A stretch of DNA of 64,000 nucleotides from Malus domestica (taxonomy: Eukaryota; Streptophyta; Magnoliopsida; Rosales; Rosaceae), in assembly GCF_042453785.1 (NCBI RefSeq), contig NC_091676.1, positions 22,365,001 to 22,429,000 of the forward strand, written 5' to 3'. The translations under genes were made by a program, and so were the position numbers. This document shows, piece by piece, positions 10,569-22,662 of the stretch (the first letter of the stretch is position 1; each line of letters starts with the position of its first letter). Under the pieces are notes generated by a model. It saw only the letters and a program-made list of their open reading frames with translations. It had not been told where the DNA came from and ran no database searches.

Positions 10569-12314
10569 TGAAGGAAATTTTATGAAAAACATGTTCATTT
10601 GAGCAACATCTATGGCATGCAATTAACAATTAAAGGCGGAATCATGCTTGTATGCACTCAAAAACAAAACATTACCTATGAAATTCAAAGCCTAGTAGAA
10701 TGGTGAACCAAGACTCAACTCAAAACGAAGTGAGTTGAAAAACTTTATACCTTTGTTGATTCCTCTTTGCATAAGCAAAAATGATTCTCCAAGTTCCCAA
10801 AGTTGAGAACCTCTAAGTCTCCACACCAAGGTAGGACTTGAAGAAGAGATGAGTGACCTAGAGGAAGTAAGATTGCTAGCTAAAATCCTCTAGGGTGGCC
10901 GGCCTCTTAGAGAGAAAGGGAGAGACATTGTGTTCTCATTTTTTTCTCTAAAAGAAACCCTAATGAAGAAAAGGCTATAAAGTCATATTTATACCTACCT
11001 TCATTGGAGTGGCAAACTTGTAATAAGTCCAAAACCCACTCATTTATCAATATGGCCGGCCATAGGGTGTTATTGGGCTGTTTGGGCCTTTGTGAATATT
11101 TAGTCATTAAGTTGTCATACAACTTAAGTCAATGGGTTTGACGTTCGAAGCCCATTGGGCCTTGAGGCCCAAAACTAACCCGAGGTATTTAACGAACTTT
11201 ATTCGTTTGATTAATTAACATATTAATTAATCATTGCCATAAATAATTAAACCATTTAATTATCCTTACTCATCTCCGTTGTTTCTTCAATCTCTACCTT
11301 ACACGGTGTACGATCCATTAGGTTCATTTTAGTGAGGCAGTAGGCGATTAGAACTCTTTCAAATCAATTGTGAATTGAAACTTACTTTCAATTCTCCCTT
11401 TAATGTTTATACACGTTTAGGGCTTCCACAAACCATGAGTGACACCTAGCAGTATGTCATGGTTACCCAAGCTAATCAGAAGAGGTGGAGAACCTATTCA
11501 GTTTAGGATTACAATGCAATACGGTCTTTCTCTAATACAATACTCTTGACCACATTGTTTGGTTTGATAGTTTATTCATGTCTACTATCCAATGTGATTC
11601 TTTTACTTATATGATTACCTTGAATGTGATTTGGAACGATTTCCTAAATCTCATTCATACTCTGGCCGGAGATTCTTAATCATATCATAGAGTATTCTCC
11701 CTCAAACGGTTTGAAGGTTAGAGATCCCTTGTTGCGCATTCACTTGCCTCCATGGCTAAGTGGCTTAACCCCAATTATGCCGTGGACACCTCTGACAGAG
11801 TGACTTTGACATAGTCAAAGATCGAGGACTTAACCACAAGACAACTATGATGCCTCAAGTCAAATGACTACTTTGCATTATCCCAACCATGAGTTCTCAT
11901 GTGACATGAGTATGAGAACTCCTCGTTGATCGTGTTCAGTGGACTCATTCTCTATTGAGCACCTACATGCTTGTCTTGGTGTCAATCACACCAATGACTC
12001 GAGACCAGTCACTCTCCCTGAGAGAAGACACAACACGTACTGATCTTAACGGACTGTCAATGCCTAATTGGCAATCCTATGTTCAGGAACGTTTAGGATA
12101 TGTATACGAAATAGAATGGTCTCATGAATCTAACTTCTTTAAATTACATTCTCCTAATTACATATTCCTTGGACTTATCGTTTAAGCATATAACATTTAT
12201 ATGAGACGGCTTAAAACAATAATCTTTGCCCTTGATATTAAACTAGATTAGTTTAACATGTGAAATGTCCGTAAAGTATCATCATATGATTGGTTTTAGG
12301 GCACATTTCCAACA
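10569..12314 (-). repeat. LTR of element R (left copy)
   Basis: 1746-bp direct repeat of 31212-33029. By eye the copies differ by a few percent plus the deletion near position 10775. A 76-codon open frame (11955-12185) is shared with the other LTR at 32670-32900, but nothing suggests that it is translated. Confidence 0.88.
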
Positions 12315-13314
12315 ATCTCCCATTTGCACTAGAGCCAATCAACTTGGTCATCAATGATGATACCTCTTTTGTAGTCATTTCAAAAATGGCTGAGTAGTAG
12401 GCCTAGACAATGGATATCTATATGTTATCCATAGAAGCAACCTTGAGAATAACAACGTCACCATTATACATGATTCTTAATCATGTGGTTTAGTCTCTCA
12501 TTTGAGTTCGGATCATGATTAGACCTTGATTCCCTGGCTTGAGCTATCGCCCCATTAGTGTCGTAGTGTCGGTACACTAAAGACACTTTCTGGTTGGAAC
12601 CGAATAGAGAGTTCATAAATGAACTTTCTCATCCAAACAACATTGTTGTAAGCTTCTTTATGGCAATATATTTTGCATTGATAATGGAACACACTAAAGT
12701 CATTACTTTTAATGTTTCCATCCAAATATCTCTTTAGTCATAATAAAGAGATATCTAATTATCTCTTCATTTATAATGAAGAAACATTCAATGGTGGATT
12801 AGATTCATAATCTAATACATTTACGCTTCCATTACGTTACTTTAATTCTTCCTCATTCTTGAGGAATCCATCCTTTATTATTTCTCAAATACTTAAGGAT
12901 TCACTTGACAGTTGTCATGGTTCTGATCCTGGGCTTGCATTGATATCGTCTTGTCCCGATCTTGGTACAACTCATATCAACGTTTTCATACAATATGAAA
13001 TACGTAAATCGCCTTTCTGCGTATGCATAAAGAATTCTATTTACGCATTATTTCTTTGGGAGTCAAAGGGTACGTTCCCTTTGAGAAGAGCTACCTCCTA
13101 GTCTCACTAGAGTTGTTCTTCTGATTGAAGTTTATCATCATATGAGAAACTTCCTAGCATCTTTTGTCTAGTATTAGGGATTGATATAATCCAATTATAT
13201 CTTGAAATCTATCATTGTAGATTTCCATCTCATGTATATAGACTGTGTCTCCCATATCCATTCTATCTTTATAGAATGTTTAAAGTCATAACTTTAACGA
13301 AGAAGTATTCTTTT
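12315..13314 (-). pseudogene. element R: degenerate copia RT/RNase H end of pol
   Basis: Read on minus, this holds the C-terminal end of a copia polyprotein with many stops and frameshifts. Landmarks are an NGAIAQA motif (about 12537-12557, the RNase H segment next to the conserved D in copia elements), a downstream MDNI-like stretch, and a final DWL before the polypurine tract. This is the part of pol lying 3' of the gypsy insertion; the rest continues at 26105. Confidence 0.7.
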
Positions 13315-13835
13315 TGTTTGTACCATACTTGACCAATCCCGAAACTACCGAACACCGGCCAACGCTATACTGTCAAGGACCCAGAAGAGTTCCCCTCCGA
13401 CCAGGAGGCCAATCACTACTCGACACGTGTCAAGATTAGAAGCCAATCAGAGCGCAGCACGTGTCGACATCAAGAACCAATCATAACATGACACATGTCA
13501 ATGTGACAAAGCTACAAGTTTTTCTATAAATAGGGGTCATTCCCCCACAATATTGCCTAATGCCATTTTGTGTTAAATCATTCACAAGAACTCACTAAAT
13601 TGAGAGCTTGATCCTTTGTACTTGTGTAAGCCCTTCACTACTAATAAGAACTCCTCTACTCCGTGGACGTAGCCAATCTGGGTGAACCACGTACATCCTG
13701 TGTTTGCTTCTCTGTCTCTATTCATTTACGTACTTATCCTCACTAGTGACTGAAGCAACCAAGCAACCAAGCGAAGGTCACAAAACCTGACACTTTCTGT
13801 TGTACCAAAGTCTTCGCTGATTTTGTGCATCAACA
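13315..13835 (+). repeat. 5' LTR of element G
   Basis: 521 bp, TG...CA ends, same length and sequence as 25579-26099. It contains a CCAAT/G-box array at 13409-13500 and a TATA box at 13525-13532. Confidence 0.95.
13409..13532 (+). promoter_or_regulatory. LTR promoter: alternating CCAAT and G-box-like motifs upstream of TATA
   Basis: CCAATCA occurs at 13409, 13443 and 13477, spaced exactly 34 bp. Each is followed by an E/G-box-like palindrome: ACACGTGT (13423), GCACGTGT (13457) and ACACATGT (13491). TATAAATA follows at 13525. CCAAT boxes bind NF-Y, and CACGTG cores bind bZIP/bHLH factors, including ABA-responsive ones. The arrangement looks like a tandemly amplified 34-bp module and recurs in the 3' LTR. 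Function is inferred from motifs only. Confidence 0.6.
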
Positions 13836-13836
13836 T

Positions 13837-13854
13837 TTGGCGCCGTCTGTGGGA
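13837..13854 (+). other. primer-binding site of element G
   Basis: TTGGCGCCGTCTGTGGGA lies just inside the 5' LTR. Its TGGCGCC core is typical of gypsy elements primed by the 3' end of a cellular tRNA; the exact tRNA was not determined. Confidence 0.7.
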
Positions 13855-13942
13855 AACGACACTTATTCCTACTCTCTTCAGCTGTGTCAAGCTGGTTTCT
13901 ATCATTCGTACACTTTCTTTTGATCAGGCATCCCTCTCCAAC

Positions 13943-16891
13943 ATGGGAAGCGAAGGAAGCCACAGCACACAGAATGACACCCCCCTTGCACATAGTGCGA
14001 AACAACGAAAGAAGGAAGGAAAACGAGTTCTTCTTCAAGCTAAAGTCGATGAGTTGGAAGCTCAGAACAACAAGATAGCAATGAGGAATGAGGTCCTCCA
14101 GGAGCAATATGAGAAGCTCTTCGAGACACTCCACGAAGCTAGGTAAGCTCAGACACGCGAGCTTGTTGCCCCCGTGGAAGTCAACCATCAACTGGGTGCC
14201 CTCCAACATGGAGGGTCACATGTATTCGACATAGATATCCCTGATAGGGAACAGATTACCCCTCGACTTGATAATCAACATGAGGCTTCTCTTAACCCAG
14301 TTGCTTCGACCCGAACCATGAGAAGTGGAGGGAGACACCTCTTTGCTGAAGGGGCAGAAGGATCGAAAGCCGTCTTTCGCGATTGTCGGGATTTCCTAAA
14401 GCAACGTCGAGAGAATTCCATCCATATAAGCTCAAAGATTAATGACCCAAGGATTTCTGAGAGACTCGGTCCCCTGCCACGGCCCAAGCCGGCCACCAAT
14501 TTGGGGAAGGGGCAACAAGTCCTAGAGAGACATGAGGGTACAGGGGACTCAGAGGTGTTCCGACAGACATACCCTGGAAGCCAGTACAGCGAGTCCAGGG
14601 AAAAATCACATGCCCTTGATCAAACCTTCCTAATTCCAATAGGAGATGGAGATTTAAGAAAGAAAGCTCCAGTGACACATAACTCCGCTCAGGACCCCCT
14701 TGTCCTACAACTTCTTGAGGAAGTAAACAAGTTGAAGGCTGAACGTCAGGCTGAAATACCTGACTGGAACCAACCCAGGCCTGGCCCTCTTACAAGGAGG
14801 ATCCTCAACACCCCCCTTCAAGCAAAGACAAAGCAAAAGCTTGGCTTGCAACTTTATACTGGAAAAGAGGACCCGATTGAGCACCTTAACCTCTTTGAGT
14901 CCACCATGGCATACCGGATGCACACCGACGAAGAGCGATGTCTTCTCTTCCCCTCCACCCTCTCTAGTGGAGCTCTAAATTGGTATTGTCGTCTTACACC
15001 TGAGACGGTAGACTCATTTGAGGAATTGAGGAAACTATTTGTTTCCCAACACATTTTCCAAACCGATCGCTTGCACTCTGCAGATGACTTGTACACTATC
15101 CGCCAGAAGCCAGACGAGTCATTACGTATGTATGCTGGCCGCTTCAGCCATGAATACTCCCGGTGTGCCGAGGCAGACGACAAGACTGCCCTCAAAGCCT
15201 TCACGGCAGGCCTACGTGATTGTTTCTTTAAATACATGATCAATGCCAATACTTGGAAGACTTACTCTGAGGTGATGGCGCAGGCTTATAACCATGCCTC
15301 CGCCGAGGCAAAGACATATCAGGAGAAGCCCCCTACAACCATCATTTATCAACAAGTGGGAGGTGGAAGCCAGACTCACCTAAATGAGAAGACCTCGACT
15401 TTCCAAACAGCAGTGGCACCTCCCCATGCCTTGCATAATGCTTCGCCGAATCAACAGACATATCAATTTCAAGGCAAGAGGAAGGATTTCCATCCTCACC
15501 ACTCTCCTTTCAGTAAAAAGAGTAAGGGACACTATCCCGATAACCAAGGGTATCGCCACAATAACGCTCGCCCCCAGGCAGTCAATGCAGTGGGTCAAAC
15601 CCGCGTCAAGATACCCCCTACCCCAAGGTATGAGACATACACGCCCTTGAATGCCACATGCGCGGCCATTTACCCCAGCATAGCTCACCTGATACCAAAG
15701 CCAAAGCCGAGGCACCCAGATTACACGCCCCCGAATAACGTGGACATGTTTTGTTGCTACCATGAGCATAACGGCCATGATAGCGAGAAATGTATCATCC
15801 TCCGTGATCGTATTGAAGCTTTGGCACGAGAAGGAAAAATTGATCAATTCCTCCTTCACCCTCAAAGGGATAACCGTAACCAACGCCAGGTGAATGTCAT
15901 ATATTCCATAAGCGGCGGCACACCCATATCTGAATCTTCCAATAGGGCCATGAAAAACAGTGAACGAATTCTGAGGCCTGGTCACCAAGTGTTTCACGTG
16001 GAAGACATCAGGGGAGGGAAGTATCAAAAGCCTAACTGGGATCTGATATGTTTCTACCCTGAGGAAGAAAGAGGCATCATCTACCCTCATAACGACCCAT
16101 TGATCGTGGAGGCTCACATAGCCAACTTTGATGTTCGACGAATCCTCGTAGACACAGGGGCTTCGGTCAATATCATGTTTGCCGAAGCTTTCAGGGCACT
16201 CAGTGTAGCTGAACACTTGCTCGATCGCTCGATTTCTCCTCTGATAAGCTTCTCCGGTGATATCGTGCAACCCTTAGGGAGCATACATTTACCCTTTACT
16301 ATTGGTACAGGCCCTTACACGGCTACCATTACCACTAACTTCCTAGTGGTTGACTGCCCAACGACATACAATGTCATATTTGGGCGCACAGGCATCAATG
16401 ATATCAAGGCTATGGTATCCACGCATATGCTGTTGATGAAATTTCCAACCCCCCATGGCAACGGCTACATCAGAGGAGATCAGCTTAGTGCACGATCATG
16501 TTACAACACTTCAGTTAAGCAACAACACTTGCCCGGACCCAAGGAAACCCTGTCTGTACATGACCAAGTCACAAAGACCAGCCTAGATGAAGCGAACTTG
16601 GATCTTCCTGATAGCAACAATCAACCCGATGATCCTCGAGATGACTCTTTCACCCAGCAAGCCCAACCTGCTGAAGAGTTGGAGAAGGTACCTATCTCAA
16701 GAGATTATCCAGATCGCATGGTGAAGATTGGCACCACATTGTCACCACCCCTTCGGTTAGCATTGATATCTTTTTTGAAAGAGAACACTGAAGTCTTCGC
16801 CTGGTCATACGAGGACATGCCAGGCATCTCTCCCGATGTCATCTGTCATCGTTTGAGTATTGACCCCAAGATCAAGCCGGTGAGACAGAAG
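13943..16891 (+). pseudogene. element G gag and protease, with an internal nonsense codon
   Basis: The frame starts at ATG 13943, followed by a lysine/glutamate-rich coiled-coil-like stretch. It meets TAA at 14144-14146 and continues in the same frame to 16891. The gag core (about 14820-15330) has the LYTGKEDPIEHL and GALNWYCRL motifs of retrotransposon gag proteins. The segment ICCYHEHNGHDSEKC-like (about 15750-15795) is a zinc-knuckle-like region. The aspartic protease active site LVDTGAS is at about 16144-16164. A Gln codon would differ from this TAA by one C-to-T change. Gag forms the particle and the protease cleaves the polyprotein. The reading frame is otherwise open, consistent with recent inactivation or with read-through. 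Confidence 0.82.
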
Positions 16892-16924
16892 TGAAGATCT
16901 TATGACGCTGAACGATACGAGGCA

Positions 16925-19900
16925 ATGAAAGCAGAAGTTGAAAAACTCAAAGGCATAGGCTTTGTCCGCGAAGTCAATTACCCGACATGGGTAGCAAATG
17001 TGGTCCTTGTTAAGAAAAATCCGACCAAAGAAAGTCTTTTGCTTCAAAAGGTCTTGTGGAGAATGTGTGTTGACTACACCGACCTAAACAAAGGGTGTCC
17101 GAAAGATAGCTTCCCTCTTCCTCTTATTGACAGACTTATAGACTCTACGGCCGGGTGTGAACTCCTGAGCTTCATGGATGCTTACTCAGGATACAACCAA
17201 ATCCTCATGAACCCTTCGGATCAAGAACACACAGCCTTCACTACCGACAGAGGACTATACTGCTATAAAGTCATGCCTTTCGGCCTAAAGAATGCAGGAG
17301 CGACTTATCAGAGACTAGTCAACTCAATGTTCGCCGAGCAGATTGGGAAGAGCATGGAAGTTTACGTTGATGATATGTTAGTCAAGAGCAAACATGCTGA
17401 CCAACACATCACCAACCTATCTGAAACTTTCACTATTTTGAAGAGGTATCGAATGAGGTTAAACCCCAACAAATGTGCCTTCGGCGTAGGCTCTGGCAAA
17501 TTCTTAGGTTTCATGATTAGCCAACGAGGCATTGAAGCTAATCCCGAGAAGATCAAAGCAATCCTCGACATGAAGGAACCGGTAACTTCAAAGGACATCC
17601 AGAGCCTTACTGGCAAGGTGGCAGCCTTAACCAGGTTCATCTCTAAGGCCACAGACAGATGTGCTCCTTTCTTCAAAGCACTCAAGGGAAATAAGAAGTA
17701 CATTACATGGACGAAGGAATGTGCCAAGGCATTCAGGAACCTCAAAGAGTACATGAGTAAAGCCCCTCTGCTCTCAAAACCAGAAGTTGGTGACACTCTC
17801 ATCATCTATCTATCGGTTTCGGCTTCAGCAGTCAGTTCTGTTCTTATTCGAATGGACAGTGGTGTCGAACGGCCCGTCTATTACGCTAGCAAGGCCCTAC
17901 AAGATGCGGAGACACGATACTCCAACATTGAGAAATTAGCTCTAGCATTGGTCATGTCTGCTCGAAAACTCCGTCCTTACTTCCAAGCGCACTCCATCAT
18001 CGTGCTTACCAATTATCCTCTTCGACAGATACTCCAAAGTCCTGACACTTCAGGGCGAATGATCAAATGGGCAATAGCGTTGGGTGAGTTTGACATCTCC
18101 TACCAACCAAAGCCAGCTGAGAAGGGCCAAGCAGTGGCAGACTTCATTGCCGACTTCACATATCCGGTTGACATTGCTTCTACACCTGAAGCAGTGGCTT
18201 CATTACCCCCGGAAGCTCAGAAGATAGAACCAACAACCCCAGCATGGAGTCTGTATGTTGATGGCTCATCCAACCAACAGGGCTGTGGAGCGGGACTAGT
18301 CTTGACTACGCCCGACAAAGTAGCAATGGAGTATGCTCTTCGTTTCAAATTCAAGGCATCAAACAATGAGGCCGAGTATGAAGCCCTTCTAGCAGGATTA
18401 TGTTTGGCCAAACACCTCGGGGTTAAACAAATTGATATTTTCAGTGACTCCCAATTAGTGGTCAACCAGGTTACCAACAACTTTGATGCTAAGGACAGCT
18501 CCATGGCAGCATATCTTGCGCAAACACAACTTTTGCTCAAGCACTTCCACTACCAGATCACCCAAGTTCCTCGAGCGGCAAACAGTCATGCAGACGCCCT
18601 GGCTCGCCTCGCCTCAGCTGTGGAAGACAAGATTGGAAGAAAAATTCATGTCGAACTGTTGGCAACACCAAGCACCATGGCCGCAGAAGTATGCAACTTA
18701 CAACAGGGGGATAGTTGGATCACCCCGATCTATAATTTCCTTGCTCATGGCACCCTCCCAAATGATAAAGTCCAGGCTAAGCAAATTCGATACAAGTCTA
18801 CCCGCTACCTGATCCTCAATGATCAACTCTATAAGCGAGGTTTTAGCCTGCCATACTTAAGGTGTCTTACGCCTGCCGAGGCGGAAATCGTCCTTCGGGA
18901 AATACATGAGGGAGTCTGTGGAGATCATGCTGGATCTCGGTCCCTAGCACACAAGACTTTTCGCCAAGGATATTACTGGCCAACACTCCACCAGGATGCC
19001 ATCAAAGTATCCCGCTCATGTGACAAATGTCAACGATATGCGACTATGCCTCATTCCCCTCCAGAGCCTCTTACTCCTATGATCAGCCCTTGGCCCTTCG
19101 CCCAGTGGGGACTTGATTTGATCGGCCCAATGCCGGCAGGGAAGGGCAAAGTCTGTTACGCAGTCGTTGCAGTGGACTACTTCACAAAGTGGGCCGAAGT
19201 AGAACCCTTGGCAACCATTACTGAGGCAAAGATAGAAGACTTCGTGTGGAAGAACATCCTTTGTAGATTCGGCATTCCCAATGCGATAGTCACTGACAAT
19301 GGGCGACAGTTCGACAACAAGAAGTTCAGGTTGTTCTGCTCTAAGTTCAACATCAACTTATGCTTTGCCTCTCCAGCTCATCCCCAGTCTAATGGACAAG
19401 TTGAGGCCATCAACAAAATAATCAAGCGCACTTTGAAAACCAGCTTGGACAAAGCTAAAGGCTGTTGGCCAGAATTTGTACCCCAAGTTCTTTGGTCATA
19501 TCGCACTTCATATCGGACTTCAACAGGAGAAACTCCATTCTCACTTGCCTTTGGCACAGAGGCGGTTGTCCCTGTTGAGCTCGAGCAAGCAACATTCCGA
19601 GTCCAGAACTACATTCAAAGTGAAAATGACAAACAACTCACCCTCAACTTGGATTTAGTCGAGGAACACAGAAACCAAGCTCACTTGAGGAATGTCGCCT
19701 ACAAGCAGCGCATCTCCAACTATTATGACTCTAGGGTCAAGCCTCGTTCTTTCAAAATAGGAGACTGGGTCTTAAAGAAAAGATTACTCTGCGACAGAGT
19801 CCCGAGTGAAGGCACACTTAGTCCAAACTGGGATGGACCGTATGAAGTCATTGGCATCAGTCGCCCTGGCTCTTACACACTTAGAAGCTCCGATGGCAAG

Positions 19901-19951
19901 ACCCTTGGCCATCCATGGAACGCTGATCACTTGAAGTACTACTACAAATAG
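16925..19951 (+). pseudogene. element G pol: RT, RNase H, second RNase H, integrase
   Basis: Same frame as the upstream gag-protease. The two parts are separated only by TGA at 16892-16894, one C-to-T change from CGA. The open part has 1008 codons. RT has VDYTDLNKGCPKDSFPLP and the YVDDM catalytic motif (about 17364-17378). The usual RNase H follows (to about 18120). After it comes a second RNase H beginning LYVDGSSNQQGCGAG (about 18250), with ASNNEAEYEAL and FSDSQLVV carrying further acidic residues. The integrase has an HHCC zinc region (18900-19040, ending SCDKCQ) and a DD35E core (LDLIGP, then VTDNGRQF). A second RNase H is a hallmark of Tat elements. The frame itself is clean. Confidence 0.88.
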
Positions 19952-20162
19952 ACTCACGATGTACAAGTGTTGAGCTATAGCCGTTTGGCATCCTATGTAA
20001 TGAAGGCCATTTGGCAATGAATTCAATAAAGAGGTAATTTAGCCAACTCAGCCCTCACTCTTTTACATTCATAGCAAGCGATGCCGGAACCCTTCTCAAT
20101 CAGAAAGCAATCCGTCTTCCACAGTCACTACAAAACAAGCAAATGAAGACCGTGTCAAGCGC

Positions 20163-20198
<36 letters not shown>

Positions 20199-20830
20199 AG
20201 CTTCATCCAAAAAGCTTCACCCGAAAAGCTTCACCTCCAAAGCTTCACCTAAAAAGCTTCACCCGAAAAGCTTCACCTCCAAAGCTTCACCCACAAAGCT
20301 TCACCTAAAAAGCTTCACCCACAAAGCTTCACCTAAAAAGCTTCACCCGAAAAGCTTCACTTAAAAAAGCTTCACCTACAAAGCTTCACCTAAAAAATCT
20401 TCACCTAGAAAGCTCCCTCTACATACTTTCACCATCAAAGCTTCACCCAAAAAGCTTCACCCAAAAAGCTTCACCTAAAAAGCTTCACCCAAAAAGCTTC
20501 ACCTAAAAAGCTTCACCCAAAAAAGCTTCACCATCAAAGCTTCACCTAAAAAAGCTTCACCCAAAAAGCTTCACCTAAAAAGCTTCACCCAAAAAGCTTC
20601 ACCATCAAAGCTTCACCTAAAAAAGCTTCACCCAAAAAGCTTCACCCGAAAAGCTTCACCTAAAAAGCTTCACCCAAAAAGCTTCACCCGAAAAGCTTCA
20701 CCTAAAAAGCTTCACCCACAAAGCTTCACCCACAAAGCTTCACCCAACAAGCTTCACCCGAAAAGCTTCACCTCCAAAGCTTCACCCACAAAGGTTCAAC
20801 ACCAAAGCTTCACCTACAAAGCTTCAACAC
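20163..20830. repeat. poly(A) run and AAAAGCTTCACC-type tandem array
   Basis: A run of about 35 A (from 20164) is followed by roughly 45 tandem copies of a 13-14-bp unit of the form AAAAGCTTCACC(C/T), each carrying AAGCTT. It is located just after the pol stop, where Tat elements commonly carry tandem repeats. Units vary mostly at two positions. Confidence 0.9.
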
Positions 20831-21403
20831 AAAACCTTGCTCCAAATAAACAAATTTTGTTCACAAAACCCAAGATGCCCTTGAACTTGTACAAAAACAC
20901 TTGGGTAAACATAAACATTTTTTGTTTTACACCCACAAGGGCCCAAAATTTTCCTTCTTATTTATTCACTTATATATGTTCCCAAACATATTATAATAGA
21001 TCCAACAACAAGCCAAAGTCCCAAATTTCATAATGGACAAAAGTACAAGCAATTCATCAATAATGAAGGTGCTACAAAAATTGGAATCTGCCCCAAAATA
21101 GAAATCCAACCCAAGAGACTTTTTCTCTCTCTCCCTCTTCCGCCTCCTTTCATCTATCAAATTTCTGCAACCTCTGCTCTTCTCCAATGGAGCTGAATTT
21201 TGGACACCCTATAGTTCTTGAGCATATGAACAACTTTCAAGAAGGAACCATTTCTGTTTGAGCGACGGAAATTAAAGTGTTGAAGCTCCAAACATGATAG
21301 TCGGCTTCTTGCAGATTTCGAAGCTGTTGTGATGTTTCGAAGATCTGGAAATATTTAACCGTTAGTTCATCCTGAATTTTTGATATGTTATGAAAGAGTC
21401 GAT

Positions 21404-21945
21404 GAGGAACAACTTCAATGAAGAAAGCATACCGATCTGAACAAGAGAAAATGGAGTTTCGAAGCTCACAACAAATCTGACGGGTTGACAGACAAATAAT
21501 AACCAGTCATTCATCATACCTGAATTTCTTGAGTTATACAGCTCCGAGGGATCTCAAATTTGGATATGTTGTAGTTCACAAGCTGAGGAACAACTTCAAT
21601 GAAGAAAGCATACCGATCTGAACAAGAGAAAATGGAGTTTCGAAGCTCACAACAAATCTGACGGGTTGACAGAAAAATAATAACCAGTCATTCATCATAC
21701 CTGAGTTTCTTGAGTTATACAGCTCCGAGGGATCTCAAATTTGGATATGTTGTAGTTCACAAGCTGAGGAACAACTTCAATGAAGAAAGCATGCTGATCT
21801 GAGCAAGAGAAAATAGAGTTTCAAAGCTCACAACAAATCTGACGGGTTGACAGACAAATGATAAACAGTCACTCATCATACCTGGATTTCTGGAGTTGTA
21901 CTGCTCCGATGGCTCTCCAATTTGGATATGTTGTAGTTAAGGAAT
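21404..21945. repeat. three ~181-bp direct repeats in element G
   Basis: Copies start at 21404, 21585 and 21766 with GAGGAACAACTTCAATGAAG. The first two are nearly identical and the third is more diverged. They share an inner CAAATCTGACGGGTTGACAG. A related half-unit lies upstream at about 21200-21400. Confidence 0.85.
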
Positions 21946-22061
21946 TAAAGAACAACTTTCATGAAGACAACTTTGTGATTCGACCTACAGATGATGGTGT
22001 TATGTTGAAAAACAATTCCGGTTGTTAGGGGAAATGAAAAACAATTCCACCAAAGAAACAT

Positions 22062-22155
22062 CATTATGATGTTTCATCATTATGGTGTTTTCATCATTAT
22101 GATGCTTTCATCATTGTGATGCTTCCATCATTGTGATGCTTCCATTATGATGTTA
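22062..22155. repeat. short tandem array with ATCATTATGATG core
   Basis: Five to six degenerate 18-20-bp units of the TTTCATCATTATGATG type. Each unit is itself partly palindromic (CATCAT/ATGATG). Confidence 0.7.
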
Positions 22156-22662
22156 ATGCACCAACGGTTACACCTTCTGCAATTCCACTTATTCGGGCCT
22201 AGCAACCTTCATCAACAAAATCTATGAAGAAAAAGTCCGGGGCTACCACTTAGAAAACAAAAGAATGAAGTTTTGGTACTTACGACATGGACTATTAGCA
22301 AGACACCTCATTCGTCAACTCCCTCGACTAGAGACTTGGGGGACTCCCACCATATGCTACTACGCCTTGGTACTCGGCAGTCTCACAACCACTCAGTGAC
22401 TTGGATTTTTCAAGTCTCCAACCGAGAAGTTTTCCTCACTCGGGAAATTAAGGGAACACTACCTCAAACTACATGCTTCACTCACAAAGCTTCAACAATA
22501 CAGGTTTCAACAAAAGCAAAAATTCAAAGAACTTTATGAAGAAGGCTTTGGTGTATTTAACACAATATGTTGAAATGAAGCAAAGCTTATTTATTAATAT
22601 TTTCGATAAGCCACAAATATGTACATATACATGAGTCAAAATAAACAAACAAAAGGGAGCCT

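Noticed and set aside
11955..12185. 76-codon frame present in both LTRs of element R (also 32670-32900)
   Set aside because: Conservation follows from LTR duplication. No promoter, domain or wider conservation is visible.
15380..16270. 296-codon frame on the minus strand of element G
   Set aside because: It lies opposite gag/protease coding sequence, has no start context or signals, and no recognisable domain. It is a shadow frame, unlike the antisense gene at 22663-23337.
20200..20830. Regular short repeats resembling a CRISPR array
   Set aside because: The units are contiguous without unique spacers, inside a plant retrotransposon.
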